Made by a program: the position numbers and the translations under genes
The notes under the pieces: model-generated
What the model was told of the DNA's origin: nothing
The model's database searches: none
The model's input: only the letters and a program-made list of their open reading frames with translations
DNA from: Planctomycetota bacterium
Lineage (GTDB): Bacteria; Planctomycetota; SZUA-567; H5-PLA8
Direction of reading: 5' to 3'
Assembly (NCBI GenBank): GCA_027493525.1
Contig: JAOSKN010000001.1
Span: 1-64,000 of the forward strand
Length of the DNA: 64,000 nt
Shown here: piece by piece, positions 8,299 to 17,074 of the stretch
How positions within the stretch are numbered: the stretch's first letter is position 1
Layout: each line of letters starts with the position of its first letter

Positions 8299-8330
8299 GG
8301 CACGGGGCGGCTTCGCTGACCCGTGGCACG
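8299..8330 (+). repeat. 32-base hairpin repeat, copy 4
   Basis: Full copy of the GGCACGGGG...GGCACG unit with CACGGG/CCCGTG arms. It lies about 45 bases downstream of the AraC-type gene's stop codon. Confidence 0.85.
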
Positions 8331-8332
8331 AC

Positions 8333-8363
8333 GGCACGGGGCGGAGTACCGACTCGTGGCACG
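8333..8363 (+). repeat. 32-base hairpin repeat, diverged copy 5
   Basis: Three bases after copy 4, a shorter copy keeps both ends (GGCACGGGGCGG and GTGGCACG) with a changed loop. It lies just downstream of the AraC-type stop and may act as its terminator. Confidence 0.7.
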
Positions 8364-8375
8364 CGGGCGGGCGGC

Positions 8376-9254
8376 TCACCCGCCCCGCTGGCGGCGGAGG
8401 TAGGCATCGGGCGTCAGCCCCGCGACTTCGCGGAAGACCCTGGAGAAATAGAAGGGGCTGCTGAAGCCGAGCTGGTGGGCGACGCTTTTGACGGTGGCCC
8501 CGCCGCGCTCGAGCAGACGCCGCCCTTCGCGGATGCGCAGCCAGCGGACGCGTTCAACGACGGTCATGCCGGTCTCGGCCCTGAAGCGGTGCGAGAGGGA
8601 CGAGACGGAGAGCCCGAGGGCGGCGGCGAGTTCGTCGAGCGACGGGGGGCGCGCGAGGCGCCGGCTCACGGCGCGATCCACGCGCGGCAGGAGCGCGTCG
8701 CCGGCGGGATCGGCGCGGGCTTCGGGGCGGAGCACGACGTACGGCGCATCGGGCGTTCCCGCGCCGCCGCGGCGCGCGGCGAGGATCAGGTGCCCCAGCA
8801 CCGCGCCGAGGTAGCCGTGGAGCGCGGCCTCGCGGCCCGGATCGCCGCGCTGCTGGAGCGCGTGCATGGCGCGGACCAGCGGTGGGAGCACCTCGTCGGG
8901 ATCGTGGAGCGCGGCGAAGGGATGCGCGTCGAAGAACGGATGCGGGCGCGCGAGCGTGAAGAGGATCCAGAGGTCTTCGGGGCGGCGCACGGGGCGGTCG
9001 AGGCGCTGGAAGTAATGGACGCCTGGGGCGTAGAGGTGCCAGGTGTGGATGCGGCGGGGAAAGACGGGCGTCTGGCCGCGCGCGGTCTCCACGCGGACGG
9101 ACAGCCCTTCCCAGCTCGCGTAGTCCAGGACCCACGCGTCGCGCAACACGTGCTCCTGCCAGGCGTCGAGTTTCCAGGGCTCCAGCGGACCCAGGCGGCG
9201 GTGGGCGAGGGCCAGGTTCGCGGCGGGCAACTCTTGCAGAATATCATATGCCAT
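8376..9254 (-). CDS. AraC-family transcriptional regulator
   Basis: The 292-residue protein (start MAYDILQEL) has a sensor-like N-terminal half with an aromatic, His-rich segment (RIHTWHLYAPGVHYFQ), as in AraC proteins that sense small ligands through a cupin fold. Two helix-turn-helix motifs follow at the C-terminus (about residues 190-290; LAAALGLSVSSLSHRFRAE and VAHQLGFSSPFYFSRVFRE). It is divergent from the aminotransferase gene with 84 bases between start codons, so it may control that operon. A longer open frame runs upstream through the aminotransferase but is an antisense shadow. Confidence 0.9.
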   Translation of the reverse strand: MAYDILQELPAANLALAHRRLGPLEPWKLDAWQEHVLRDAWVLDYASWEGLSVRVETARGQTPVFPRRIHTWHLYAPGVHYFQRLDRPVRRPEDLWILFTLARPHPFFDAHPFAALHDPDEVLPPLVRAMHALQQRGDPGREAALHGYLGAVLGHLILAARRGGAGTPDAPYVVLRPEARADPAGDALLPRVDRAVSRRLARPPSLDELAAALGLSVSSLSHRFRAETGMTVVERVRWLRIREGRRLLERGGATVKSVAHQLGFSSPFYFSRVFREVAGLTPDAYLRRQRGG

Positions 9255-9338
9255 AAGCAGGATCGTACTTCGCCACCAAGGTATTTTGAAGCAGCGAACA
9301 CGAATTCCTTGCAGGATCTCAGATACGGGAGAATCGCC

Positions 9339-10646
9339 ATGGCTCATGCCGCCGCCGCCGAAGCCCTCGCCGTGGAGGGCGGACCGAAGAGCGTCAACGC
9401 GCCGAAGCCGCACTGGCCGTACCTGCTGGACGAGGAGATCGAGACGGTGCGGGAGAACCTGCTGCGCGGGCGCACGGACTGGGCGTACATGTGCGCGGCC
9501 GGCAAGGGCGGCCCCGCGCAGGCGCTCGAGGAGCGCCTGGCGCGCGAACTGGACGTGCCGTTCGCCGTCGCGACGGCCGGCGGCGGCCCGGCGCTCCACA
9601 TCGCCTGCATGGCGTGCCTGGAGATGGGCGACGAGGCGATCGCGACGCCGTACTCGTGGGGGCAGACGGTCTCGTGCATCCTCCAGGCCGGCGGCGTGCC
9701 GGTCTTCGCGGACATCGACCCCGAGACGCTGACGCTGGATCCGCGGAGCGTGGAGGCGCGGATCACGCCGCGGACGAAGGCGCTCGTGGTGGTGCACTTC
9801 GGCGGGATCCCGGCGGACCTCGACGCGCTGGTTGCCATCGCGCGCAGGCACAAGCTCACGCTGATCGAGGACTGCGCGCAGGCGCAGGGCTCGCTGTACA
9901 AGGGCCGGCCGGTGGGGACCTTTGGCGACTTCGGATGCTTCTCGCTGGGCTCGGGGAAGAACATCGCGGCGGGCGAGGCGGGGCTGCTCGTGACGAAGAC
10001 CCGCGCGAACTACGAGCGCGCGCTGCTGGCGGGGATGCACCCGGCGCGAAACTTCGCCGACGTGCAGGATCCCGAGAACCGCGCGTGGATCGACAGCCTG
10101 ATCTACACTTACCGCGTCAACGCGCTCAGCGCGGGCCTGGCGCTGAAGATGCTGGACCGGCTGGAGCAGATGAACGCGTGGCGGCGGCGGAACGCCAAGG
10201 GCCTGGCCGAGCGGCTCGCGGGCGTGCCGGGGATCCGGCCGCAGCGGCTGCCGGCCGATCGCGACCCGGCCTGGCACATGGTCCCGTGGACTTTCGTCCA
10301 GGAGGAAGTCGGCGTCACGCGCGCGCAGTACCTCAAGGCGCTGCAGGCCGAGGGCGTCCCGATTTCGGGCAGCTACGTGGGGCGGCCGATCCACCTGCGC
10401 CCGGTATTCCAGCAGAAGCGCACGCATTTCGGGCGCGGCTACCCGTGGGCCGCGCATCCGGAGGGCGCCTCGATCGCCTACCGCGCCGGCGACTGCCCGG
10501 TGGCCGAGCGGCGCTGCGCGGAGCAGGACCTTACGATGCTGGGCGGGGCGTGCGTCGGCGACGAGTCGGAGCTGCTGGATCAGATCGCGGCGGCGTTCCG
10601 GAAAGTCACGGCGAACCTGGAGCGGGTGCGCGAGATCCAGGGTTGA
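9339..10646 (+). CDS. DegT/DnrJ/EryC1-family PLP-dependent aminotransferase
   Basis: The 435-residue protein follows a good ribosome-binding site (GGGAG). It has the fold-type I PLP pattern: an early GGGPALHIAC segment, the LIEDCAQAQG aspartate motif, and the Schiff-base lysine (about K207) in FSLGSGKNIAAGEAG. Family members transfer an amino group to keto-sugars or inositols in nucleotide-sugar and aminocyclitol pathways. The next gene on the same strand is deacetylase-like, which fits modified sugar metabolism. Substrate unknown. Divergent AraC-type gene upstream. Confidence 0.88.
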   Translation: MAHAAAAEALAVEGGPKSVNAPKPHWPYLLDEEIETVRENLLRGRTDWAYMCAAGKGGPAQALEERLARELDVPFAVATAGGGPALHIACMACLEMGDEAIATPYSWGQTVSCILQAGGVPVFADIDPETLTLDPRSVEARITPRTKALVVVHFGGIPADLDALVAIARRHKLTLIEDCAQAQGSLYKGRPVGTFGDFGCFSLGSGKNIAAGEAGLLVTKTRANYERALLAGMHPARNFADVQDPENRAWIDSLIYTYRVNALSAGLALKMLDRLEQMNAWRRRNAKGLAERLAGVPGIRPQRLPADRDPAWHMVPWTFVQEEVGVTRAQYLKALQAEGVPISGSYVGRPIHLRPVFQQKRTHFGRGYPWAAHPEGASIAYRAGDCPVAERRCAEQDLTMLGGACVGDESELLDQIAAAFRKVTANLERVREIQG

Positions 10647-10760
10647 CGGGAAGAACCAAAATCAAAAGAACCAAGAACCAAACAAACAACAAATCATAAA
10701 CGGAAATCGCAAACATACGGCAGACGGCAAGCTTCAACTTCTTTGAGCAAGGAGCACGCG

Positions 10761-11618
10761 ATGAAGACGACGTTCATCCCCGCGTACGACACCGAATGCG
10801 CCGGGCGCTGCCTGGAGGCGTGCCGGACGATCGTGCCGCTGCACCGCGAGCTGGGCGTGCCGGCGACGTTCTTCCTGGTCACGAAGCTGCTGGAGGGCGC
10901 CGAGCGCAAGCCGTACCAGGAACTGCTGGGGCAGCCGGACTTCGAGGTCGGCTCGCACACCGTCACGCACCCGCTGCTGCGCGACCACCCGGCGCTGAAC
11001 GGGAAGGGCGTGGCGTGGGAGCGCGTGGTGGACGAGGTAACGCGGAGCAAGGCGACGATCGAGGACGCCTTCGGGCGCGCGTGCGAGGGCTTCCGCTCGC
11101 CGTGCGGCTTCGACGACGGGCTGGCCGGGGCGCCGGAACTGGTCGAGCTGGTGGCGCGGACGGGCTACACGTATTCAAGCTGCCTGGGCTGGGGGCCGCT
11201 CTACACGCTGCCGGTCCCGCTGTATCAGGCGCGGACGTACGCCGAGCTGGGCCAGCCGGACCTTTGGGAGTTCCCGCTGCACGGCTGGCACGAGAACGTG
11301 CTGAAGGGGCACAACGCCACGCCGGCCCGGTTCCTGCTCTGGCCGCCGGTCTACCCCGAGCATCACGTGCCGGGGTACGTGAAGACGCCGGAGGAGGAGT
11401 TCGAGGTGCTGCGCTTCTTCATCGACAAGGCGCTTGAGCAGGAACTGGAGTACGTCACGCCGATCTGGCATCCGTGGTCGCTGGGCAAGTTCGATCCCGA
11501 GATGAAGATGCTGCGGATGACCTTCGAGTACGTGCGCTCGCGCGGCTGCGCGTTCGGGACGTTCCGCGAGCTGCGCGCGCGGCGGGCGAAGTCGAGCGTG
11601 GCGGCGGCGGCGGATTGA
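10761..11618 (+). CDS. Polysaccharide-deacetylase (NodB-homology) family protein
   Basis: The 285-residue protein starts at an ATG behind AAGGAG. It shows the NodB-fold motifs: YDTE near the start, TFFLVTKLLEG, the metal-binding SHTVTHP motif, and RSPCGFDDG. Such enzymes remove acetyl or formyl groups from carbohydrates using a metal held by Asp-His-His; the YDTE form occurs in a subgroup of uncertain substrate. No signal peptide is seen, so it probably acts in the cytosol. It follows the aminotransferase by 114 bases on the same strand. A TTG 18 bases upstream is a less likely start. Confidence 0.85.
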   Translation: MKTTFIPAYDTECAGRCLEACRTIVPLHRELGVPATFFLVTKLLEGAERKPYQELLGQPDFEVGSHTVTHPLLRDHPALNGKGVAWERVVDEVTRSKATIEDAFGRACEGFRSPCGFDDGLAGAPELVELVARTGYTYSSCLGWGPLYTLPVPLYQARTYAELGQPDLWEFPLHGWHENVLKGHNATPARFLLWPPVYPEHHVPGYVKTPEEEFEVLRFFIDKALEQELEYVTPIWHPWSLGKFDPEMKMLRMTFEYVRSRGCAFGTFRELRARRAKSSVAAAAD

Positions 11619-11625
11619 GGCGCGG

Positions 11626-11772
11626 AATGCGAAATGCGAAATGCGAAATGCGAAATGCGAAATGCGAAATGCGAAATGCGAAATGCGAAATGCGAAGTGC
11701 GAAGTGCGAAGTGCGAAGTGCGAAGTGCGAAGTGCGAAGTGCGAAGTGCGAAGTGCGAAGTGCGAAGTGCGA
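11626..11772. repeat. Heptanucleotide tandem array, 21 units in two blocks
   Basis: Ten exact AATGCGA units (11626-11695) are followed without a break by eleven exact AGTGCGA units (11696-11772). Because 7 is not a multiple of 3, the array reads as a repeating 7-residue peptide in all frames and has no stops. It begins eight bases after the deacetylase-like stop codon. Not a CRISPR array: there are no spacers. Confidence 0.97.
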
Positions 11773-11817
11773 AATATTATTCCATTCCATGTTAGAAAAT
11801 CAGGAAAAAATAAATAC

Positions 11818-11844
11818 TTCCGTGTGCTCTGCGGTCTATGTGGT
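11818..11844 (+). repeat. Short dispersed repeat (GTGCTCTGCGGT type)
   Basis: The core CGTGTGCTCTGCGGT closely matches CGCGTGCTCTGCGGT at 331-345, with an inverted relative at 213-231. The AT-rich spacer 11773-11817 before it holds nothing recognisable. Confidence 0.6.
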
Positions 11845-11874
11845 TGATCCATCGCGACGACGCGGAGGAGCGCG

Positions 11875-12921
11875 TCAGGCCTTGCCACCGCCTTCGAGTT
11901 CCTCGATGCGGCGTTCGAGCTGCTTCATGCGCTTGAGCAGGTCGGGGAGCTTCTGGAGCGCGGCGGCCTGGCGCCAGGCGGTGCGCCGCGGCAGGGCGGG
12001 ATAGCCGAAGACTTCGCTCTTGGGCGGGATGTCCGAGATGAGCCCGGCCTTGGCGCCGACGCGGGCGGCGGCTCCGACGACCACGTGATCGGCGACGCCG
12101 GCATGCGCGCCAAGGACGGCATAGTCCTGGATTTCGCAGCTCCCGGCGATGCCGGCCTGCCCGCAGACGACGACGTGCCGGCCGATCTGGGTGTTGTGCC
12201 CGATCTGGACCAGGTTGTCGAGCTTCGCGCCTTCGCCGAGGCGGGTGGCGCCCAGCGCGGCGCGGTCCACGGCGGAGTTCGCGCCGATCTCGACGCGCGC
12301 GGCGACTTCGAGGCGCCCCACTTGCGGGACCTTGACCAGCCGGCCTTCGCGGAACTTGTAGCCGAAGCCGTCGGCGCCCAGCACCACGCCCGAATGGACG
12401 AGCACCTCGTCGCCCAGGCGCACGCCGGCGTAGAGCACGGCGTAGGGATGGAGCACGCAGTCGCGGCCCAGCGCGCAGCCGGGCCCGATATAAGCGCCGG
12501 CATGGATCTGGCAGCCGTCGCCGACGGAGGCGCCGGCGCGGAGGACGGCGAACGGCCCCACGTAGACGTCGCGGCCCAGAGTGACTCCGGGTTCGACGCA
12601 GGCTCGGGGATCGACGCCGGAAGGCTCGCGGCGCGGCGGATGGAGCGCTTCGAGGACCTTGAGCCAGGCGGCTTCGTGGTCCTCGACGACGAGGAGCGCG
12701 GTGGAGGGCGGCGGGCGGCGGTCGGTGAGGCCCTTGGCGACGACGACCGCGGCCGCGCGGGTGGTTTCGAGATGCTTGACGAAGCGGGGATCGGAGAGCG
12801 GCGCGGCCTCGTGGGGCCCGGCCTCGCGCAGGTTGTTTGCGGCGTCCACGCGGCGGCCGGGTTCTCCGCCCGCCCGCGTGGCGCCGCAGCAGGCTGCCAG
12901 GTCCTCGACGCTCAACGCCAT
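11875..12921 (-). CDS. lpxD: UDP-3-O-acylglucosamine N-acyltransferase
   Basis: LpxD transfers a 3-hydroxyacyl chain from acyl carrier protein to the amino group of UDP-3-O-acylglucosamine, the third step of lipid A synthesis, in the cytosol. The 348-residue protein has an N-terminal UDP-binding domain (about 1-100), a left-handed beta-helix of hexapeptide repeats, and the conserved VQIGHNTQIGRH segment with the catalytic histidine. A C-terminal helix (LPDLLKRMKQLERRIEELE) fits the trimer. It is the last gene of the long minus-strand run and follows ompH by 22 bases, the classic bamA-skp-lpxD order. Confidence 0.95.
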   Translation of the reverse strand: MALSVEDLAACCGATRAGGEPGRRVDAANNLREAGPHEAAPLSDPRFVKHLETTRAAAVVVAKGLTDRRPPPSTALLVVEDHEAAWLKVLEALHPPRREPSGVDPRACVEPGVTLGRDVYVGPFAVLRAGASVGDGCQIHAGAYIGPGCALGRDCVLHPYAVLYAGVRLGDEVLVHSGVVLGADGFGYKFREGRLVKVPQVGRLEVAARVEIGANSAVDRAALGATRLGEGAKLDNLVQIGHNTQIGRHVVVCGQAGIAGSCEIQDYAVLGAHAGVADHVVVGAAARVGAKAGLISDIPPKSEVFGYPALPRRTAWRQAAALQKLPDLLKRMKQLERRIEELEGGGKA

Positions 12922-12943
12922 CGGGATCCCTTCCCGGTCCGGG

Positions 12944-13639
12944 CTACTGGCCGGGCGGAGGAGCGGGCGCGGGCGCGGGGGCCGCGCCGCCCGGATTGGC
13001 CTTGGTGAACTCGCTGTTGAGCTTGTTGATGACCTTCTCGGTGACGTCCACGTCCTTGCCGTGGAAGAGGACGGGGTTTTCGCGGAAGCGGCGGACCAGT
13101 TCCATGGCGGTCTGGGCTTCCTTTTCTTCTTCCTCGCCGCCGCCGACGGGCTGAAGCTGCTCGTCGTATTCGGGGGCGCGGAGCACGAGATCGAAGCCTT
13201 CGGCCTGGCCGACGTCGCGGATGGCGCCGCGGATGTCCTTGAGCACTTCCTTCATCTCTTCCATGCGGAACTTCTCGACTTCCTTGCGCAGCTTGGTGAA
13301 GTCCTGGCTGAGGGCGAACTGCATTTCGCGGAGCTGCTGGACCTTCTTGAAGAGTTCGGGGTCGGTCTCCGGGTTGCGGCCGCCGCGGACGTCGAGCTGG
13401 ATGATGTCCTGGAACTCGCGGATGTTCTTTTCCTTCTGTTCGAGTTCCCTGCGCCGGGCATCGAAGCGCGCCTTGAGGCGCTCCTGGATGTCCGAGACCT
13501 TCTTGTACGCGTTGAAGACGCGCGTGACGTTGACGACGGCGATGCGGCTGCTGTCGCCGGCCGCCGCCGTATCGGTGAAGCCCAGCGCCAGCAGCGCCAC
13601 GGCCGCCAGCGTACCGAAGAACCGCATCTTGCCCGTCAT
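12944..13639 (-). CDS. OmpH/Skp-like periplasmic chaperone, paralogue 1
   Basis: The 231-residue protein starts at MTGKMRFF behind AAGGAG and has a signal peptide (residues 1-25, ending near TAAA). The mature part begins SSRIAVVNVTRVFNAYKKV, the usual Skp opening, then a long coiled-coil hairpin (about 45-150) rich in Glu, Lys and Arg. Skp holds unfolded outer-membrane proteins on their way to BamA. A Gly-rich acidic insert and a Pro/Ala-rich tail (APAPAPAPPPGQ) are extra. It sits between its paralogue and lpxD. Confidence 0.9.
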   Translation of the reverse strand: MTGKMRFFGTLAAVALLALGFTDTAAAGDSSRIAVVNVTRVFNAYKKVSDIQERLKARFDARRRELEQKEKNIREFQDIIQLDVRGGRNPETDPELFKKVQQLREMQFALSQDFTKLRKEVEKFRMEEMKEVLKDIRGAIRDVGQAEGFDLVLRAPEYDEQLQPVGGGEEEEKEAQTAMELVRRFRENPVLFHGKDVDVTEKVINKLNSEFTKANPGGAAPAPAPAPPPGQ

Positions 13640-13691
13640 GGAACACGCTCCTTTGCTTGCGCAGGTCAACCTCGTCCCGCCCGGTTCGGCC

Positions 13692-14376
13692 CTACTGGCC
13701 GGGTTGGGCACCCCGTTTCTCGTATTCGTCGTTCAGGCGCTTGAGCACCGGCTCGGTCACGTCGGACGTTTTGGCGCCGAAGAGGACCGGGTTGCGGTGG
13801 AAGCGCCCGATCAATTCGCTGGCCGAGCCCGGCATGAGGATGTCCTTGATGCGCTGGTCGAGGGATGGTCTTCCTTCGTCTCCGGCGCGGGCGCGAGATC
13901 GTCTTCGAGGGAGAGTTCGGTGTCGCTGTAGGGCGTGCGCATGACGGCGGTGTAGCCGCGCGCCTCGGCCTCGACGCGGATGGCGGCGCGGATCTCGTTG
14001 AGGACGTCGCGCATCTCCTCGGCGTAGCGCTTCTGGATCTCGTCCTCGAGCTGCTTGAGGGCCTTCTCGTAGAGGAACTGTTTTTTCTGGAAGCTCTGGA
14101 AGGTGTCGTAGAGCAGTTCGCTGTCGGGGGAAGCTGGCGGCGCATGTTGGAGATGCGGTCGGCGACGTCCTTGAGCGCCTTGGCCTCGTCTTCGAGCTTC
14201 TTGCGCCGCGCCTCGAAGTTGGCGTTGAGCTTCTGCTCGACGTCGGCGACCTTCTTATAGTTTTTGAAGATCCTGGAGACGTCGACGACGGCCAGGCGCT
14301 CCTGTTCCGCCGCGCGCAGCGCGGGCGGCAGCGCCGCCAGGCCCAGACACAACAACGTGCATGCAGCTCGGGACAT
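13692..14376 (-). CDS. OmpH/Skp-like periplasmic chaperone, paralogue 2, with two frame breaks
   Basis: A signal peptide (MSRAACTLLCLGLAALPPALRA) leads to a Skp opening (RLAVVDVSRIFKNYKKVADVE) and a coiled coil. The frame then breaks at the GGGGG run 14126-14130 and again near 13858-13863. Restoring one base at each point gives a continuous 228-residue protein ending VLKRLNDEYEKRGAQPGQ, parallel to paralogue 1. The start ATG at 14376 lies 10 bases after GGAGGT; a GTG six bases upstream is also possible. Two compensable single-base losses look like sequencing errors rather than decay, but true inactivation cannot be excluded because a paralogue exists. Confidence 0.8.
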
Positions 14377-14508
14377 GCCCACCGTTACCTCCCCGACTCC
14401 CCGGATCAAGGCCATGGCCCCTAGACGCGCATGCGGGCGCGGCCTTGAAACGAATTCCTCTCAAACGAACACGCCAGGATACCCGAAATTTCCCTTCCCG
14501 CGAGGCCC

Positions 14509-17074
14509 TCAAAACCGGGTTCCGAAGGTGAAATCGAACGTTTTCTCGCGGTCTTCGTCGTTCCTGGCGATGGCCCGGGAGAAGTAGATGCGGAAGGGGA
14601 GCGGCGAGAGCGGCGTGCGGATGGCCAGCCCGATGCCGACGGAGGCGCGCAGGCCGCCGTCGTTGCGCACGTCCACGCCCGAATCGGTCTTCCCGGCGTC
14701 CCAGATCGAGCCGGCGTCGAGGAAGACGGAGGCCCGGACGATCTCCTCGTACAGGGGCATGGAGTATTCGGCGGTGCCGGTGAGGGACTTCTTGCCGCCG
14801 ACGTAGAAGCCGTTTTCGAGCGGCGCGATGGTGCGGTTCTCGAAGCCGCGGATGGAGCCGATGCCGCCGCCGTAGTAGCGCAGGAAGGGCGGGACTTCCT
14901 CGGTGTCCCCGTAGGCGGCCACCATGCCGGCGGCGCCGCGGAGTTCCAGGACGTGCTTGCCGCCGTTGGCGAGCTTGAAGACGGTGAAGTAGCGGGCGAC
15001 GTCGATCTCGGGGCGGACCCAGTCCACGCTGCCGAAGAAGGGCCCGCCGCCGACTTCGAGGCTGGCCTGCATGAAGTAGCCGCGGGTGGGCAGGATGCGG
15101 CTGTCGCGGCTGTCGTAGAGCAGGCGCGGCTTGAGGGAGCTGAGGAAGCGGTCGCCTTCCTGCTGCTGGAAGATGGGCGGGAGGTTGGGCTCCTGGTCGC
15201 CGATGGTGGTGTAGGAGAAGCGGTAGGTGGTGTCGAAGTCCCAGCGCGGGCCCCAGAGGCGCTTGCCGCCGGTGACGGAGAAGCCCGTGCTGGTCTCGCT
15301 GAAGTCGCGGTAGTTGGTATCGAGGGTATGGAAGATCGAGCCGCCGAGGCGGATGGGCCGGTCGAAGGCCCAGGGCTCGTAGAAGGAGAGGCTGTAGCGC
15401 TGGCGCGTGGTGCCGGCCTGGGCGTCGATGGAGAAGTTCTGGCCGGCGCCGGTGAAGGCATTGCCGGAGATGAGATCGCTCCAGCTCTTGGGCAGGTCCT
15501 TGTAGTCGAAGTTGCGCTGGGAGAGGCTGACGTTGCCGAGGATGCTGTCGACGGAGGAGAAGCCGAGGCCGAAGTTGAATTCGCCGGTGGGCTTCTCGGT
15601 CACGTCGATGATGATGTCGGCCTCTTCGGGGTTCTCGGTGGGCTCGGTGGAGATGCGCACGTCCTCCTCGAAGTAGTCGAGGCGCTTGAGCTGGGTCTTG
15701 GCGATGTCGAGCTTGGTGGTGTCCACGCGCTCGCCGGGATAGAGCTCGAGCTGGCGGATGAGCACCTTGTCGCGGGTCTTGGTGTTGCCGCGGGTGATGA
15801 CTTCGCGCACCGTCACCTCGGAGCCTTCCTGAACGACGACCGTGACGTCGCAGAGGTTCAGGCCCTGCTTGAGCCGCTCGGGCTCGGTCACGAACTTGCG
15901 GTCGGTGGCGACGCGGGTGAAGACGCGCCCGTATTCGCCGTAGAGCTTGACGATGGCTTCGCGGTCGTCATTCAACAGCACGTCGGAATAGACGCTCCCG
16001 GGCTTGACCTTCATGACCGCCTGGATCTCGCTGAGCGTGAGGCGCTCGAAGCCGGCGATCTCGACCTTGCCCACGAAGTACTGGGGGCCTTCGTAGACGA
16101 CGAACTCCAGGTCGGCCAGCTTCTTGCGCTTGCGGAACCAATTGAAGTACAGCTCGTCGCCGACCTCGGTGCGAACCTCCTTGACGTCGGCGTCCATGTA
16201 GCCGTTGCGGCGGTACCAGAACTTGAGGCGCTGGGTGTCGGTATCGAGCTGTTCGTCGTTGAGGTCGCCGGCGCGGAAGAGCCGGCGCGGCTTGCTCTGG
16301 ATGACGGAGAGCAGGCGCTCGTCGGTGAAGGCCTTGTTGCCGCTGAAGGAGACGGCGCGGACGGCGATGGGATGGCCCTCGTCGACCTTGAAGACGATGT
16401 TGACCTCGTCCTGCACGTCGGTCCACTTGTTGGCGACGAACTGCTTGTGGCTGCTGACGGTCTGGACCTCGTACTGGCAGCTCGCGTCGCGGAAGGCGCG
16501 GGAGTGGTAGAGCTTCTCGATGGCGCGGGCGTCGAGGTGGACCTGGCCGATCTGGAAGCGCCCGCCCTCGACGGTCTGGATCGCGCCCTGCAGGTCGGCG
16601 CGCTTGATCGCGCCGCTGCCCTTGAAGTCGATCTTCTTGACGGTGGCCATCTCGACGAGGTCGATGACGAGCTTGATCCCGTTGAAGAAGGGGATGGGCG
16701 GCGTGATGCGGACGTTGAGGAAGAATCCGGAGTCGGTGAGGCGGCGCCAGTCCTCGTCCCAGATCTTTCTGGTCGAAGGGTCGCCCGACGCGGGTGCGGA
16801 TCAGGCGCAGGACGGTGCCCTTGTCGACGCGCATGGTGCCGCGGATTTCGATTTCCCGGACGATCGGCGCGGCGCCTTGCTCGCCGGGACCCGGCGCGGG
16901 GGCGGGATCCGGCGGGGGTTCGGGTTCTTCGCCGGCATGCGCGGGGGCCGCGAAGGCGGCCATGACGAGGAGAGCCGTACAAAGCCCTAGGCTGAGAAGT
17001 CGCGAAGGGGCGCGCCCGCTGCCACCGGTGCGGGAAGGGTACGCGTCGCGTGACCGCCTTCTGAGCAGGATCAA
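14509..17074 (-). CDS. bamA: Outer-membrane protein assembly factor BamA, one frame break
   Basis: BamA inserts beta-barrel proteins into the outer membrane. The reconstructed 854-residue protein has a signal peptide (SLGLCTALLVMAAFAAPAHA), several POTRA domains (about residues 55-450; for example VRAVSFSGNKAFTDERLL and VREVITRGNTKTRDKVL), and a 16-strand barrel with the conserved GGIGSIRGF loop. It ends in phenylalanine (FTFGTRF), the outer-membrane beta signal. The start is a TTG that overlaps the dnaB stop (TTGA). The frame breaks at the TTT run 16766-16768; dropping one base restores FDQKIWDEDWRRLTDSGFF. Codon bias runs evenly across the break. Confidence 0.92.

Larger units (their letters stand above)
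6854..8375. other. Repeat nest without genes
   Basis: This 1.5 kb stretch holds no gene I can support; the open frames crossing it are built from repeats. It contains a heptamer array (6908-6956), a 15-base inverted repeat pair enclosing a perfect palindrome (7087-7215), several copies of a two-hairpin module (7222-7539), paired direct repeats (7841-7888, 8206-8253), a 195-base inverted repeat (7916-8110), and degenerate CCGGTT-rich tracts near 7060 and 8175-8295. It separates two minus-strand genes, larA-like and araC-like. Confidence 0.75.

Noticed and set aside
8376..10457. A 693-codon frame giving the AraC regulator a 400-residue N-terminal extension
   Set aside because: The extension is antisense to the DegT aminotransferase and is Arg/His/Leu-rich nonsense; the ATG at 9254 gives a normal AraC length.
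11626..11772. CRISPR array
   Set aside because: Units are 7 bases in direct tandem with no spacers and no cas genes nearby.
13692..14376. Second ompH as a decayed pseudogene
   Set aside because: Both breaks are repaired by one base each, the codon pattern is intact throughout, and unrelated essential genes show the same kind of break.
14953..16965. A 670-codon plus-strand frame opposite bamA, rich in Val, Asp and Glu
   Set aside because: It is the antisense reflection of BamA codons in a high-GC gene; no family motif or ribosome-binding site.
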